From NCBI GenBank assembly GCA_020343875.1, contig CP070811.1, positions 3,781,229 to 3,845,228 of the forward strand: a stretch of 64,000 bases of DNA, read 5' to 3'. Source of the stretch: Anaerolineales bacterium. Its GTDB lineage: Bacteria > Chloroflexota > Anaerolineae > 4572-78 > NAK82. The notes under the pieces were generated by a model. It was not told the DNA's origin and ran no database searches. It saw only the letters and a list, made by a program, of their open reading frames with translations. This document shows positions 1 through 9,799 of this stretch, in pieces (the stretch's first letter is position 1; every line of letters begins with the position of its first letter). Made by a program: the position numbers and the translations under genes.

Positions 1-2
1 AT

Positions 3-521
3 GCCACGGGTTTTGTGACGTTCCGCGAGCAGGAAGGAAGCCCGCAGAATTGGCGCTCAGGCTACGCCGAAGGCAAAGACAATCACCCGGTGGTGTTTGT
101 GACCTTTGAAGATGCTCAAGCATTTTGTGAATGGGCTGGCAAGCGGCTGCCGACTGAATTTGAGTGGGAGAAAGCAGCGCGCGGACCTGATGGCTATCTC
201 TATCCCTGGGGCGATGAATACGATCCTAGTCTGGTAAATGGCAAAGACAGTGGCCTGCGGGGGACAACCGCCGTGGGTAGCTATCCACCTAATGGCTACG
301 AGCTGTTTGACATGGCCGGCAACGTCAAGGAATGGGTGGACTCGCCCTATATTGCCTACCCGGGCAGTGATTATCAGGATAGCCATTACAGCCCCGATTT
401 TCGCGGTATTCGTGGTGGTGGCTGGTTCGATGTGGCCGATTTTGTGCTGAGCACCAATCGTAACGGCGGCGATCCGAATATCACTGCCAACGATGATATC
501 GGGTTTCGGTGCGCAAAATAG
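3..521 (+). CDS. FGE-sulfatase (SUMF1-type) domain protein, C-terminal part
   Basis: The last 172 residues of a protein whose frame is open to the window edge, so the start lies outside. Blocks in the usual order for the C-terminal half of the formylglycine-generating-enzyme fold are [42 protein letters not shown] and the terminal GFRCAK. True FGE oxidises a sulfatase cysteine using a cysteine pair in this half; here the only visible cysteines are in FCEWAG and the last FRCAK, so the redox pair seems absent. It is more likely one of the many FGE-fold proteins of other function (as in EgtB- or kinase-linked proteins) than a genuine sulfatase activator. The substrate cannot be told from this fragment. 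Confidence 0.8.
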   Translation, partial: ATGFVTFREQEGSPQNWRSGYAEGKDNHPVVFVTFEDAQAFCEWAGKRLPTEFEWEKAARGPDGYLYPWGDEYDPSLVNGKDSGLRGTTAVGSYPPNGYELFDMAGNVKEWVDSPYIAYPGSDYQDSHYSPDFRGIRGGGWFDVADFVLSTNRNGGDPNITANDDIGFRCAK

Positions 522-800
522 CGGACAGAAATTCCCAGGCACCAGTCGTCGCCTATCAGCCGCGTGCTATCATGAGTCTTCTTGGAAAGTGCGTGTGGCA
601 GAACACAACAACGAATTTAGAATGCAACGAATGTTAGATTGAGGCGCAAGAATTCGTTGATTTCCAAATTAGCTGTAGTGTTGCCTGACTTTCCGAGAGA
701 TTCCTCATCAGAAAGGGGGGATGCCTAGACGACCCAAGAAACGTACCCGTACTGACTTCACCTTATCAAAGAAGAACACCTAATAGGAGGAGTGTCTCAA

Positions 801-2285
801 ATGAAGAAGCTGTTGAACCTGTTTTTGATTGCAACCATGTTGTTGGTGGCAGTGCCGGTCGTGGCTGCTGCTCCCCCGCCACAGGATGGCGGCCAAGACT
901 ACGTCGTGGTTGCTGATGATTGGCTGAGCAATCTGGCTGATAAGTTCTTGGGTGACGTGCTGGCCTATCCGGCCATTACCTACTACACCAACCAGAAGAA
1001 TTCCGCGGATTCCAGCTATGCCAGGATCAGCAACTCAGACGAGATCGAGGTGGGCTGGAAGATCTACATCCCCAGTTCGGAAGAGGCGCAGGCCTACTTC
1101 GCTGGACAGACGACCACCGTGGGTGCGACTGGTGACACCGTTAAGATAGGGGCCCTGGCTCCTTTGTCGGCACCTGGCTCGGTGACCGGTGGCGCAGCTA
1201 TGACGGCTGCCTTTGAGATCGCGGTAGAGGAGATCAACGCGGCTGGCGGCGTGCTTGGCAAGCCGGTTGAGTTGGTCCTGGTGGACACCGAAGGTCTGCC
1301 CGAGCGCGGCACCGCCGCCATGGTGCGCCTCATCAACCAGGAACAGGTGGTCGGCGTGGTGGGAGAGTATCACAGCGCGGTGGGCCTGACGGCCAAGGAA
1401 GTGGCCCACGCTAACGGTGTGCCCACCGTCTTCGCCGAGACATGGAGCGCGGATATCACGCGGGTTCAGTACCCGGAGGTGTTCCGCATCGCGCCTCTCT
1501 CCCCGGTGGTTTCCTCAGTCGATGCTGAGTTCGTCGCCTCGCTGCCGGGAATCGAGAAAGTGGTCATCATGAGCGAGAACACCGGTTATGGTATCCCAGC
1601 GGCGGCCGACACGGAAGCTTTCCTGGCCGAAAAGGGAATTGCGGCCGTCTCCTTCTTCGCCGATCTGGGTACCCAGGACTTCTCCGGTATCGTCGAGCGC
1701 GTCAAGGCGGAGAATCCAGACTTGATCTGGGTGTTGAGCACCGGTGAAACCTCTTACAACTTCCAGCAGCAGGCGGCAGAAGGCGGCATCGGCCCGCAGG
1801 ATGTGCCCATGGTCTGCAACCAGGTGGCCGCCGACAGCGATGCCTACTGGGCCAACGTGCCCGACGGCAACCTGTGCTTCTATCGCCGTATCGGCTTGCC
1901 CAAGCAGAAGTTCACTGAGGCTACCACCGCCTTTGAAGCCAGGTACGTCGAAAAGACCGGCAAAGAAAGCGCCGAGTCCTACGCTATGGAGGCTTATGAC
2001 TCGCTGAAGATTATGGCCCAGGCCATCAACGAGGCTGGGTCTACCGATCCCGGCGCTATCATTAGCGCCCTGGAAAACATCAGCTACGACGGGGCGCTGG
2101 GTACCATTACCTTCCCCTATGGCACCCAAAACCCTGTACCGGATGATATGGATGCTATGTGGTGGCACCAGTTCCCCGATCCGGCCATCACCATCCGTCA
2201 GTACACAGAGGTCGGTCAGGCGGATGCGGACGCAGCTACCGTCTTCCCCGCCACCTACAAGACAGCCGATCCTGTTTTGCCTTAG
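801..2285 (+). CDS. livK: Branched-chain amino acid ABC transporter, substrate-binding protein with LysM-like N-terminus
   Basis: A 494-residue exported solute-binding protein of the LivK/Peripla_BP_6 type. A signal peptide (about residues 1-25, ending VVAAAP, no lipobox Cys) is followed by a LysM-like segment (about 30-98: YVVVADDWLSNLADKF ... EIEVGWKIYIP), then the binding-protein fold from VKIGALAPLSAPGS onward. The LysM-like part probably tethers the protein to peptidoglycan or another glycan. The start is ATG 801: AGGAGG at 785-790 sits 10 nt upstream, whereas an in-frame GTG at 792 would leave only 1 nt. It is followed by permease and ATPase genes on the same strand, so it supplies ligand to that transporter. 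The substrate (Leu/Ile/Val, another amino acid, amide or urea) is not fixed by the sequence. Confidence 0.92.
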   Translation: MKKLLNLFLIATMLLVAVPVVAAAPPPQDGGQDYVVVADDWLSNLADKFLGDVLAYPAITYYTNQKNSADSSYARISNSDEIEVGWKIYIPSSEEAQAYFAGQTTTVGATGDTVKIGALAPLSAPGSVTGGAAMTAAFEIAVEEINAAGGVLGKPVELVLVDTEGLPERGTAAMVRLINQEQVVGVVGEYHSAVGLTAKEVAHANGVPTVFAETWSADITRVQYPEVFRIAPLSPVVSSVDAEFVASLPGIEKVVIMSENTGYGIPAAADTEAFLAEKGIAAVSFFADLGTQDFSGIVERVKAENPDLIWVLSTGETSYNFQQQAAEGGIGPQDVPMVCNQVAADSDAYWANVPDGNLCFYRRIGLPKQKFTEATTAFEARYVEKTGKESAESYAMEAYDSLKIMAQAINEAGSTDPGAIISALENISYDGALGTITFPYGTQNPVPDDMDAMWWHQFPDPAITIRQYTEVGQADADAATVFPATYKTADPVLP

Positions 2286-2304
2286 GGTCGTCTAGTGTTT
2301 TGTC

Positions 2305-2335
2305 GGGCAGCCCCGGCCGAGGGCCGGGGCTGCCC
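2305..2335 (+). other. Strong intergenic hairpin between livK and livH
   Basis: A perfect 14-bp stem (2305-2318 with 2322-2335) with a 3-nt GAG loop, very GC-rich and not followed by a T-run. In this position hairpins commonly stabilise the binding-protein mRNA or attenuate readthrough, so that more binding protein than permease is made. That role is inferred from position only. Confidence 0.7.
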
Positions 2336-2365
2336 TAGCTTCTGGCTTATGTGGAGGGTGGTCTT

Positions 2366-3610
2366 ATGGAGAATGCCTCGTACTTTTTGCTCGCCCTCTT
2401 GTGGATCCTTTGCTGGGGCACCATCGGCGCCGTAGTGACGCCCCGCATCTATGGACGTAAGGACTTGGATGTGTCGCAGGCCGGTTTGGCAGGGGCAGCC
2501 ACGGGCGCCGCTGGCGGGCCGTTTTTTTTAATCCCCCTCTGGTACCTTACGCCTGAGCTGGACTGGAAGTGGGTGGTTATCCCCGCGGTGGTGATTGTGG
2601 TCATCTTCGCTGGTGCCTTCGCTGCCGCCGACCCGGATAATCTATGCGTCACCCGTGGCGGCTTCGTCGCCACCCAGCTCGTCAATGGTCTGGTTATCGG
2701 CATCATATACGGACTGATGGCCCTGGGACTGACGCTTATCTTCTCCATCCTGGGTGTCGTCAGTTTTGCCCACGGCGAATTCTATATGATAGGCGGCATG
2801 GCCGTCTACTATCTTACTACGATCTGGTTCCCCGGCCTGCATCCCCTGGTGGGCGTGCTGGGGGCGGCTCTGTTGACGTTTGTGATAGGCATCATCTTCG
2901 AGCGGCTCTTCTTGCGAGCTATGAACACAGGGCAGGTGGAACGCCCGGGCGAATACGCCATCCTGGTCACCTTCGGCCTGGCCTTCTTCCTGCAATACCT
3001 GACCCTGGCTTTGGTCGGCGCCAACCCCAAAAAGGTGGCCCGCTTCGTTGAGTATCCTGCCATCAACTTACCTTCGACCGAAAACCCGGCTCTGCTGAAA
3101 GTGACGGTGTCCAGTATTCAGTTATTTGATTTTATCTCTATCTCTACTTCTCGGTTCACGGCGGCCATCATCGCCGTGGTCCTACTGGGAGCCTTGATGT
3201 GGTTTTTGTACCGCACCTGGATCGGCAAGGCGTTACGTGCCGTCAGCCAGGACCGCCAGGCGGCGGCGGTGGCCGGCATCAACCCCAATACCATGAACAC
3301 CCTGGCCTTTGGTCTGGGGACCATGCTGGCTGGCCTGTCCGGCGCTTCGCTGGTGCAGGTCTTTTCCTGGGTGCCCTGGGTAGGCATCCCCGCTTCGGCT
3401 CGCTCCTTCGTCATCATCGTGCTGGGCGGGATGGGTTCCTTGCCCGGCGCCTTCATTGGCGGACTGTTCGTGGGCATTGTGGAAGCCATTGGCGCTGGCT
3501 GTGTACCTGACCCACAACGGGCGGCGTCCTACATCCCGGCTTATGGTATGCTCATCCTGACTCTGGTCCTGTTGCTCAAGCCAACCGGCCTTTTTGGGAG
3601 GGAGCTATGA
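2366..3610 (+). CDS. livH: Branched-chain amino acid ABC transporter permease LivH-type
   Basis: A 414-residue inner-membrane permease. The LivH core starts near residue 105 (VNGLVIGIIYGLMALGLT, then GVVSFAHGEFYMIG), and the ATPase-contact region is seen at GKALRAVSQDRQAAAVAGIN. It carries about 100 extra N-terminal residues with roughly three hydrophobic segments not found in E. coli LivH (about 300 aa). ATG 2366 is preferred over GTG 2351 because GGAGGG at 2353-2358 is 7 nt upstream of it. The stop overlaps the next start (ATGA), so the two permeases are translationally coupled. Confidence 0.93.
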   Translation: MENASYFLLALLWILCWGTIGAVVTPRIYGRKDLDVSQAGLAGAATGAAGGPFFLIPLWYLTPELDWKWVVIPAVVIVVIFAGAFAAADPDNLCVTRGGFVATQLVNGLVIGIIYGLMALGLTLIFSILGVVSFAHGEFYMIGGMAVYYLTTIWFPGLHPLVGVLGAALLTFVIGIIFERLFLRAMNTGQVERPGEYAILVTFGLAFFLQYLTLALVGANPKKVARFVEYPAINLPSTENPALLKVTVSSIQLFDFISISTSRFTAAIIAVVLLGALMWFLYRTWIGKALRAVSQDRQAAAVAGINPNTMNTLAFGLGTMLAGLSGASLVQVFSWVPWVGIPASARSFVIIVLGGMGSLPGAFIGGLFVGIVEAIGAGCVPDPQRAASYIPAYGMLILTLVLLLKPTGLFGREL

Positions 3611-4806
3611 ACCGTAAGTGGCTGTCGCTGGGCCTGGTCGCTGCATCCGTGTTGGCCTTGATCGCCTTCGGAGTGGTGCTGGAGCCTTACCCCTACTGGA
3701 TGCACATTGCCATTGTTGCTTTCTTCTACGCTATCTTGGCCTCGAGTTGGTCGTTGCTGGCCGGCTACGCTGGACAGTTCTCCTTCGGCCACATGGCATT
3801 TATGGCCATCGGTGCCTACACCGCTGGCATCTTTGGCAAATTCATACGTCTGTCCACCGCCCCCACCGGAATCTGCTCGGAGATACCGTTGGGTAACACA
3901 TGGCTGGTTTTTCTTAACGCCATACCCGAGCGGGGGACCGTCACTGGCCAGAACTGTCTGGAGTTGGGCAAAGCGCATATGCCGGTAGGCACCCTGATCT
4001 ACCAGTTGCCAGCCATGCCGGGGATTGTACTGGGCATTATTATGGGGGGGATCTTTGGTTTTTTGATCGGCCTGTTGGTCTTACGCCTGCGGCGCACCTA
4101 CCTGGCTCTGTTCACTATTGGGTTCTCGGAGATCTTGCGTACTGCCCTAAACGCCGAGATAGACATCACCCAGGGGCCTAACGGGCTGGAGTTGGCGCCC
4201 CTGTTCCCCAAAGGGGTCCATCTATTCGGCTACTACTTCAGCTCCGTCAATAAAGTTCCGCCTTACTACGTGATGCTGGCCCTGTTCCTGGTTTCGATGG
4301 CTGTGATGTATTGGCTGGCCGCATCGCGATTTGGTCTCTTCATTCGCTCCATCCGGGAGGATGAGGAGGCGGCTGCCGCCTTGGGGGTGCACATCGTGCG
4401 CTACAAAGTGCTGGTCTTCGTCGTCACCAGCATGATCGCCGCCGCAGCTGGCGCCGTCCAGGCCCATTACATTACTGTCATCACGCCCAACATCCTCTTG
4501 ATTATGCAGATGAGTCTGGTGATCGCTATGGCCGTTATCGGCGGCCTGGAAAGCTTGATTGGGGCGGCCATCGGAGCTATCATCATCGAGTTTGCCCTGG
4601 AGCTTCTGCGCACTAGCTTCACTATCGGCCCGATTGTGGTAGAAATGACTACCTGGCGGTTGGTCTTCTTCGGCCTGCTGCTCATGCTGACACTCCGTTT
4701 TTGGAATAATGGCCTGATTCATCCCATTATCCAACGCCTGACCAGGGTTGGCTGGGCTGAAGAGGCGGTTTCCAGACGGGTGGCGATGGCAGAAGAGATG
4801 GAGTAA
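3607..4806 (+). CDS. livM: Branched-chain amino acid ABC transporter permease LivM-type
   Basis: A 399-residue polytopic permease of the LivM family, partner of LivH. Family blocks are SLLAGYAGQFSFGHMAFMAIGAYT near the N-terminus and GLFIRSIREDEEAAAALGV, the cytoplasmic ATPase-coupling loop. A polar insert of about 60 residues (roughly 78-135, including a Cys-containing IPLGNTW...GQNCLEL stretch) interrupts the first part and probably forms an external loop. It begins inside the last codons of livH (ATGA overlap) and is followed 11 nt later by the ATPase gene. Confidence 0.93.
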   Translation: MNRKWLSLGLVAASVLALIAFGVVLEPYPYWMHIAIVAFFYAILASSWSLLAGYAGQFSFGHMAFMAIGAYTAGIFGKFIRLSTAPTGICSEIPLGNTWLVFLNAIPERGTVTGQNCLELGKAHMPVGTLIYQLPAMPGIVLGIIMGGIFGFLIGLLVLRLRRTYLALFTIGFSEILRTALNAEIDITQGPNGLELAPLFPKGVHLFGYYFSSVNKVPPYYVMLALFLVSMAVMYWLAASRFGLFIRSIREDEEAAAALGVHIVRYKVLVFVVTSMIAAAAGAVQAHYITVITPNILLIMQMSLVIAMAVIGGLESLIGAAIGAIIIEFALELLRTSFTIGPIVVEMTTWRLVFFGLLLMLTLRFWNNGLIHPIIQRLTRVGWAEEAVSRRVAMAEEME

Positions 4807-4817
4807 GGGGAACGTCT

Positions 4818-5540
4818 ATGATCAAATTGGACGTAAACAAAGTCTATAAGAATTTTGGCGGGCTTCAGGCTCTGGCGGGGGTAACGTTCAAGGTGCGCGG
4901 GCCGGAGTTGATCGGGCTGATCGGACCCAACGGCGCAGGCAAAACCACCCTGACCAACATTATGGATGGCGTCTACAAACCCTCCAGTGGCACCGTGTAT
5001 CTGGGTGGTCATCGCATCGATACGCTGCCACCCTACCAGGTAGCCCGGGCCGGATTGGGGAGAACTTTCCAGGTAACGCGTGCTTTCCGCCGTATGACAG
5101 TCATGGAGAACCTGCTCGTGCCGGCCATGGCGTTGCACCCCACCGCAGGTCGTAAAGCCTTGGAAAGGAGGGCCTGGGAGGTACTGGAGTTCCTTACCTT
5201 TGAACACCTGGCCAACGATTATGGTCGTAGCCTATCCGGCGGCCAGCAAAAGCTATTGGAGCTGGGGCGCCTACTTATGCTGGATCCAGACGTCATCATT
5301 CTAGATGAGCCATTTGCCGGGGTTCACCCCAAGTTGATGGAGAAGATTTACGAGTATATCATCACTGTCAACGCCCAGGGCAAAGCCTTCATCATCATCA
5401 GCCACGACATGGATACCATCTTCACCCTCAGCAAGCGGCTGTTGGTGCTTAACTTTGGGGAGCTGATTGCCGATGGGGACCCAAAGGAGGTGCGCCACGA
5501 CCCGCTCGTCGTAGAGGCTTACCTAGGTGAGGAAGAATAG
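4818..5540 (+). CDS. livG: Branched-chain amino acid ABC transporter ATPase LivG-type
   Basis: A 240-residue cytoplasmic ATPase energising LivHM. Walker A is GPNGAGKTT (about 34-42), the signature is LSGGQQKLLELGR and Walker B is VIILDEPFAG. The order livH-M-G-F and the short intergenic gaps make it one of the two unequal ATPase subunits of the transporter. The length is typical (E. coli LivG 255 aa). The TTFxxTRLF-like segment of the family appears as GLGRTFQVTRAFRRMTV. Confidence 0.95.
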   Translation: MIKLDVNKVYKNFGGLQALAGVTFKVRGPELIGLIGPNGAGKTTLTNIMDGVYKPSSGTVYLGGHRIDTLPPYQVARAGLGRTFQVTRAFRRMTVMENLLVPAMALHPTAGRKALERRAWEVLEFLTFEHLANDYGRSLSGGQQKLLELGRLLMLDPDVIILDEPFAGVHPKLMEKIYEYIITVNAQGKAFIIISHDMDTIFTLSKRLLVLNFGELIADGDPKEVRHDPLVVEAYLGEEE

Positions 5541-5563
5541 GGACGGAAGGAGGAGCCTAGTCA

Positions 5564-6346
5564 ATGGCCGATGTAACCGCGCCACAACAAACTACAATCG
5601 GTACAGGTAGCGACCGACCAGATCTCGCCTCTATCGCCTTGGAAGTAAAAGGTCTCCGAGTAGGCTACTACAAAGACCTGAACATTCTAAAAGGGGTTGA
5701 CATCAAAGCGCAGCGAGCCAAAATCACCACCGTGCTAGGGGCCAACGGCGTAGGTAAATCCACTCTGTTTAAGGCCATTTATGGTTTTCTGAAGCCGAAC
5801 GGAGGTCAGGTATGGCTGGAGGGTCGAGATGTGACCGGCATGCCTACCTATGAGTTGATTGAGTTGGGGCTGGCCTATATTCCGCAACATCCCGGCATCT
5901 TCCGTTGGATGAGCATTGAAGAGAACTTGGAGATGGGCGCCTATACATTCAGAAATGATAAAGGGCGCATTAAACGCAAGATGGAGGAGAACTACGAGCG
6001 TTTTCCTGTCCTCAGGGAGCGTCGTAAATCATCGGCCGGCAACCTCTCCGGCGGGCAGCAACGTATGGTCGAAGTGGCCCGAACCCTGATGACTGATCCC
6101 ACAGTAATGTTGGTAGATGAGCCAACTGCTGGTCTGGCCAAACTCCTGTCGCAAGAGATCTACCGGCTTCTGACAGGGTTGCGGGATCGCGACGGCATCA
6201 CCATCATTCTAGTAGACCAGGAAATCCGCCAGGCGCTGAGTATAGCCGACTACGTCTACGTGTTAGAGGTGGGCCGTAACAAATTTGAAGGACCGGTCCA
6301 AGAGTTTACTGACCCCAAGGATCTAAAGAAAGCGTTCTGGGCCTGA
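5564..6346 (+). CDS. livF: Branched-chain amino acid ABC transporter ATPase LivF-type
   Basis: A 260-residue second ATPase of the transporter. Walker A is GANGVGKST, the signature is NLSGGQQRMVEVAR and Walker B is VMLVDEPTAG. It carries about 25 extra N-terminal residues (rich in T, Q, S, D) before the usual LivF start at LEVKGLRVGYYKDLNIL. GGAAGGAGGAG precedes the ATG. It is the last gene of the liv operon; the following 230 bases hold no clear gene. Confidence 0.94.
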   Translation: MADVTAPQQTTIGTGSDRPDLASIALEVKGLRVGYYKDLNILKGVDIKAQRAKITTVLGANGVGKSTLFKAIYGFLKPNGGQVWLEGRDVTGMPTYELIELGLAYIPQHPGIFRWMSIEENLEMGAYTFRNDKGRIKRKMEENYERFPVLRERRKSSAGNLSGGQQRMVEVARTLMTDPTVMLVDEPTAGLAKLLSQEIYRLLTGLRDRDGITIILVDQEIRQALSIADYVYVLEVGRNKFEGPVQEFTDPKDLKKAFWA

Positions 6347-6424
6347 CCCGGGATATTTGTCCACAGTTTAGTTATATCCATACATCATATCAAGTCCCCT
6401 GCATGGCTCTTGAACCGGTGGAAT

Positions 6425-6455
6425 TGCATTAGAATGTAAGGCCTAACGTAATGCA
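6425..6455 (+). promoter_or_regulatory. Inverted repeat upstream of the aminotransferase cluster
   Basis: TGCATTA (6425-6431) and TAATGCA (6449-6455) form 7-bp perfect arms, with further TTAG/CTAA matches inside. It lies in the 237-base gap between livF and the next possible gene and could be an operator or a hairpin. No convincing -10/-35 pair was found near it, so the role is open. Confidence 0.35.
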
Positions 6456-6583
6456 TTTTGCGCCTACCAAGCCCCGCTAGAGACCCCCCAATCCCGTTTT
6501 ATTTGACATTAGGTTCATCTTCGGGTATGCTTACGCTCCGCACTGTCACCCGGTGTTTGCACAAGGAGCAGGGGGCTATTAAT

Positions 6584-6922
6584 ATGTCCACCGCAGCGTC
6601 AAGGAGTGACGAGTATCAGCCGTGTACCCGCAACAGCCTCCGCAATCCTCCCCGAGTTGAGACACGCCCAAAGGGTCCGAAGGGAAAGATGAAAGCTATT
6701 GATCGCCTCTTTTCCCGCGTGAACATTACCGGCACCTTGGAACCCATGATTGATTGGGGAAACGACCCTCATAACTCTCTACTCTCCCTAAATTCTCCTA
6801 CGATTGGGATGCTACAACCCAAACAGTTCGAAGTAATGGCAGCTGCCCTGAGTGAGGAAGCCAATACAGGAACAATCCATGAGCAGGTATCAACTGGGAC
6901 TGTGAGGTGCAACTATGCCTGA
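6584..6922 (+). CDS. Small hypothetical protein, translationally coupled to the aminotransferase
   Basis: A possible 112-residue protein of unknown family. ATG 6584 follows an AAGGAG 15 nt upstream, which is rather distant; ATG 6689 is another candidate, giving a 77-residue product. The N-terminal half is polar and low in family signal; the C-terminal half (IDWGNDPHNSLLSLNSPTIGML ...) looks more protein-like. Its stop overlaps the start of the aminotransferase gene by 8 bases, as expected for a coupled upstream gene. It may also simply be an open leader. I do not recognise it. Confidence 0.4.
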   Translation: MSTAASRSDEYQPCTRNSLRNPPRVETRPKGPKGKMKAIDRLFSRVNITGTLEPMIDWGNDPHNSLLSLNSPTIGMLQPKQFEVMAAALSEEANTGTIHEQVSTGTVRCNYA

Positions 6923-8426
6923 TCGATTTAGGCCGTTTCGTTTTTCGCGGGCTGGCCTGCGAGGATTGAATGCATCAACCACCCTCTCCCTGAATGAGCA
7001 AGTGCATCAGATGTGGGAGGCGGGTCGAGAGGTTTACCATCTGGGATTTGGTGAGTCGAGATTCCCGGTCCACCCCAAGATTGCGGATGCACTTCGGGCT
7101 AATGTGCACCAGCGCAGCTACCTTCCGGCCCATGGCATCCAGAAACTGCGTGAGACGATCGCCCAGTTTTACCAACGCAAGTTTCAAATGGCCATTTCTC
7201 CCAGCCAGGTGGTAATTGGCCCGGGCAGCAAGTCTTTGCTGTATGCGTTGCTCTTATCACTGGGAGAGGAAATCATCCTACCACAACCGTCGTGGGTAAG
7301 CTATGCGCCGCAGGCACACTTGCTGGGCAAGCCGGTCCTCTGGGTTCCTATGCGGCCCGAACATGACTACCACCTGGAAGTTGATGTTCTCCGCCAGAAG
7401 ATGGAGGAAGATAAAGAGGAGTGGGGCAACCCCGAAGTCCTTATTCTCAATAGCCCCCACAACCCCACCGGCACAATGTTGCCACACCACAAAGTGCAGG
7501 CGTTGGCTGATTTCGCTCGTGAGCAGGAGCTTATGGTTTTGAGTGATGAGATCTATGCCCTGATTACCTATGGGCAGACTTCTCATGTGTCCATCGCTCA
7601 ATATTACCCTGAAGGGACGGTAGTACTGGGGGGGTTGAGCAAGCATTTGTCGCTGGGGGGGTGGCGATTTGGGCTGGCGATTTTGCCTCTTGGTCGGTCT
7701 GGCGAGGCTCTACAACGGGCGATACGAACCATTGCGGGCAGCATCTGGTCTTGCGTGACAGCTCCCGTGCAATATGCAGCCATCGTCGCCTATAGCAACG
7801 ATCCGGACGTGGACCAATTTGTGGACTTGTGCACGCGTATGCATAGCATACGTACCCGTTACTTGTACGCTGGGTTGGTTGAGGCGGGTATTCCCTGTGT
7901 CGAGCCCAAGGGTGCATTTTATGTCTTTCCATCCTTCAAAAAGTGGCAAAAGGCATTGGCTGAACGAGACGTATACACCTGCCATGACCTGGCAGCGTAT
8001 CTGTTAGAGAAGTATGAATTAGCTACCTTGCCTGGGGCCGGCTTTGGTAGCTCTCCCGAGGACCTATGCCTGCGACTTTCTTCCAGCTACCTGGACGCGG
8101 GCACCGACGAAAAATCGGCTGCCCTGGTCGAGGCATTCCAAGAGAACCCTGACCCTGAACATTTCATTCAAGCATATCATCCCCGCTTGCGTGTGGCGAC
8201 CAGTCGTTTCGCCGACTTCGTGGCCGATTTGGAACGCGACGGGCGGAGGCCCACGTTTGAAGGAGTGGACCACAAGTTTTTGACGCTGCGTCAAGCACAG
8301 AACATAATGTACAAGAGCCCTGGGGGTGCCTCATCCCGTGGGGTAGAATCGGCCGAAACACTACCATACCTATCGGACACCGCTACCGAAGACTCTGAAG
8401 AGACGCACCACAATACATTCGAATAA
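6915..8426 (+). CDS. PLP-dependent aminotransferase, class I/II (fold type I)
   Basis: A 503-residue enzyme of the aspartate aminotransferase superfamily. Visible landmarks are [12 protein letters not shown] at the N-terminus, [24 protein letters not shown] and the PLP-lysine block [15 protein letters not shown]. It is about 100 residues longer than usual because of a C-terminal extension after residue 400 containing [11 protein letters not shown] and a polar tail. GAGGTG lies 5 nt before the ATG. It is followed at 14 nt by a thiolase and then a CoA-transferase, suggesting breakdown or synthesis of an amino acid through acyl-CoA intermediates. The amino acid substrate is unknown. Confidence 0.88.
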   Translation: MPDRFRPFRFSRAGLRGLNASTTLSLNEQVHQMWEAGREVYHLGFGESRFPVHPKIADALRANVHQRSYLPAHGIQKLRETIAQFYQRKFQMAISPSQVVIGPGSKSLLYALLLSLGEEIILPQPSWVSYAPQAHLLGKPVLWVPMRPEHDYHLEVDVLRQKMEEDKEEWGNPEVLILNSPHNPTGTMLPHHKVQALADFAREQELMVLSDEIYALITYGQTSHVSIAQYYPEGTVVLGGLSKHLSLGGWRFGLAILPLGRSGEALQRAIRTIAGSIWSCVTAPVQYAAIVAYSNDPDVDQFVDLCTRMHSIRTRYLYAGLVEAGIPCVEPKGAFYVFPSFKKWQKALAERDVYTCHDLAAYLLEKYELATLPGAGFGSSPEDLCLRLSSSYLDAGTDEKSAALVEAFQENPDPEHFIQAYHPRLRVATSRFADFVADLERDGRRPTFEGVDHKFLTLRQAQNIMYKSPGGASSRGVESAETLPYLSDTATEDSEETHHNTFE

Positions 8427-8440
8427 GCGAGGTTTGTTCT

Positions 8441-9685
8441 ATGACAGAAGTGGTCATCGTTGACGCTGTAAGGTCACCCATTGGCAGGCACAACGGAGGG
8501 CTGTCGAGTGTGCGCCCTGATGACCTGCTGGCCGATATTCTCAAAGCCCTGATGCAGCGCGCAGGCGTGGACCCGGCCATGGTCGAAGATGTCTATGCCG
8601 GCTGCGGCAACCAGGCCGGTGAGGATAACCGCGACGTGGCCCGCATGGCAGCCCTGCTGGCCGGCTTCCCTGTGCAGGTGAGCGGTATTACCGTGAACCG
8701 CAACTGCTCGTCAGGCCTGGAGGCGGTGAACTTAGCGGCAAAATCCATTATTGTTGGCGAGGCAGATATCTTCATCGGCGCTGGGATAGAGAGCATGAGT
8801 CGGGCACCCTGGTCTTTGCCCAAACCGGAGCGACCTCAACCGGTTGGCCATCCCCAAATCTGGGATACTACGGTCGGGTGGCGTTATAACAATTCCAGGT
8901 TGGACGCAAAGTACCCCATAATTAGCCTGGGCGAAACAGCCGAGAATATTGCTGAGGAGATGCAGATCTCCCGTGAAGATCAGGATGCCTTCGCTTTGGA
9001 AAGCCATCGGCGGGCAGTAGCGGCTATCAATGCCGGGGCCTTCAAGGATGAAATCGCGCCTATTGAGGTACCACAACGCAAAGGCCCACCTAAACTCGTG
9101 GACACCGACGAGCATCCCCGGTATAAAGTGGTAGATGGCCGATATGTGCTCGATACCAGCCTGGAGTCTCTGGCCCGCTTGAAGCCGGCCTTTCGCAAGG
9201 GGGGAACGGTGACGGCTGGTAACTCCAGTGGCATTAACGACGGGGCCGCTGCATTACTCTTGATGAGTGCCAACAAGGCGCGGGAACTGGGGCTGAAACC
9301 AATGGCACGCTGGATTGGCTCGGCCGTAGCTGGTGTGGATCCTGGTGTGATGGGCTATGGCCCGGTCCCCGCTACTAAAAAACTCCTCGAGCGATTGGGA
9401 CTGGCTCTGGATGACATGGGCCTCATCGAGTTGAATGAAGCCTTCGCAGCTCAAACCCTGGGTGTCATGCGCAAGTTGGGCATGCGCCATGAAATCACGA
9501 ATGTCAACGGCGGCGCCATCGCCTTGGGTCACCCCACCGGTTGCTCGGGTGCCCGCATCCTGACCACGCTTTTGCACGAAATGAGACGGCGCGCTCCCCA
9601 GGAGAAACGCCCTTATTACGGGCTGGCCACCCTTTGTGTGGGCGTAGGCATGGGGGCTTCCACGATTGTGGAATGGCTAGATTAG
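8441..9685 (+). CDS. Thiolase (acetyl-CoA acyltransferase family)
   Basis: A 414-residue thiolase that joins or cleaves acyl-CoA thioesters. The acylated cysteine is C89 in [11 protein letters not shown]; the catalytic His and second Cys are in [16 protein letters not shown] and [22 protein letters not shown] is the usual Asn-Glu-Ala-Phe block. The length fits degradative thiolases (about 390-410). It sits between the aminotransferase and a family III CoA-transferase, so probably serves the same acyl-CoA route. Chain length and direction cannot be read from the sequence. Confidence 0.93.
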   Translation: MTEVVIVDAVRSPIGRHNGGLSSVRPDDLLADILKALMQRAGVDPAMVEDVYAGCGNQAGEDNRDVARMAALLAGFPVQVSGITVNRNCSSGLEAVNLAAKSIIVGEADIFIGAGIESMSRAPWSLPKPERPQPVGHPQIWDTTVGWRYNNSRLDAKYPIISLGETAENIAEEMQISREDQDAFALESHRRAVAAINAGAFKDEIAPIEVPQRKGPPKLVDTDEHPRYKVVDGRYVLDTSLESLARLKPAFRKGGTVTAGNSSGINDGAAALLLMSANKARELGLKPMARWIGSAVAGVDPGVMGYGPVPATKKLLERLGLALDDMGLIELNEAFAAQTLGVMRKLGMRHEITNVNGGAIALGHPTGCSGARILTTLLHEMRRRAPQEKRPYYGLATLCVGVGMGASTIVEWLD

Positions 9686-9799
9686 AGCCTGGGGCCAGAT
9701 GTGGATAGGGCTATTCCTGTGTCTTGCCAACGCATCCCCAGGCACTGGCTACCAGATGTGCACTGAGAAACAGGTTGGACCAGAGATTGGAGACTCAAG

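Noticed and set aside
3-521. Genuine formylglycine-generating enzyme
   Set aside because: The active-site cysteine pair is not visible in the C-terminal half.
1515-2168. 217-residue antisense reading frame within livK
   Set aside because: Shadow of a GC-rich coding region; livK has a clear signal peptide, SD and family match.
4222-4734. 170-residue antisense reading frame within livM
   Set aside because: Gln/Asp/His-rich composition typical of antisense to membrane-protein genes; no SD.
6458-6583. Start of the small upstream protein at 6458
   Set aside because: No SD, and the added residues look non-coding (proline/serine-rich, promoter-like region).
9687-9745. GCCTGGGG/CCCCAGGC inverted repeat as a terminator between thiolase and CoA-transferase
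   Set aside because: The arms are about 40 bases apart with no T-run; too weak.
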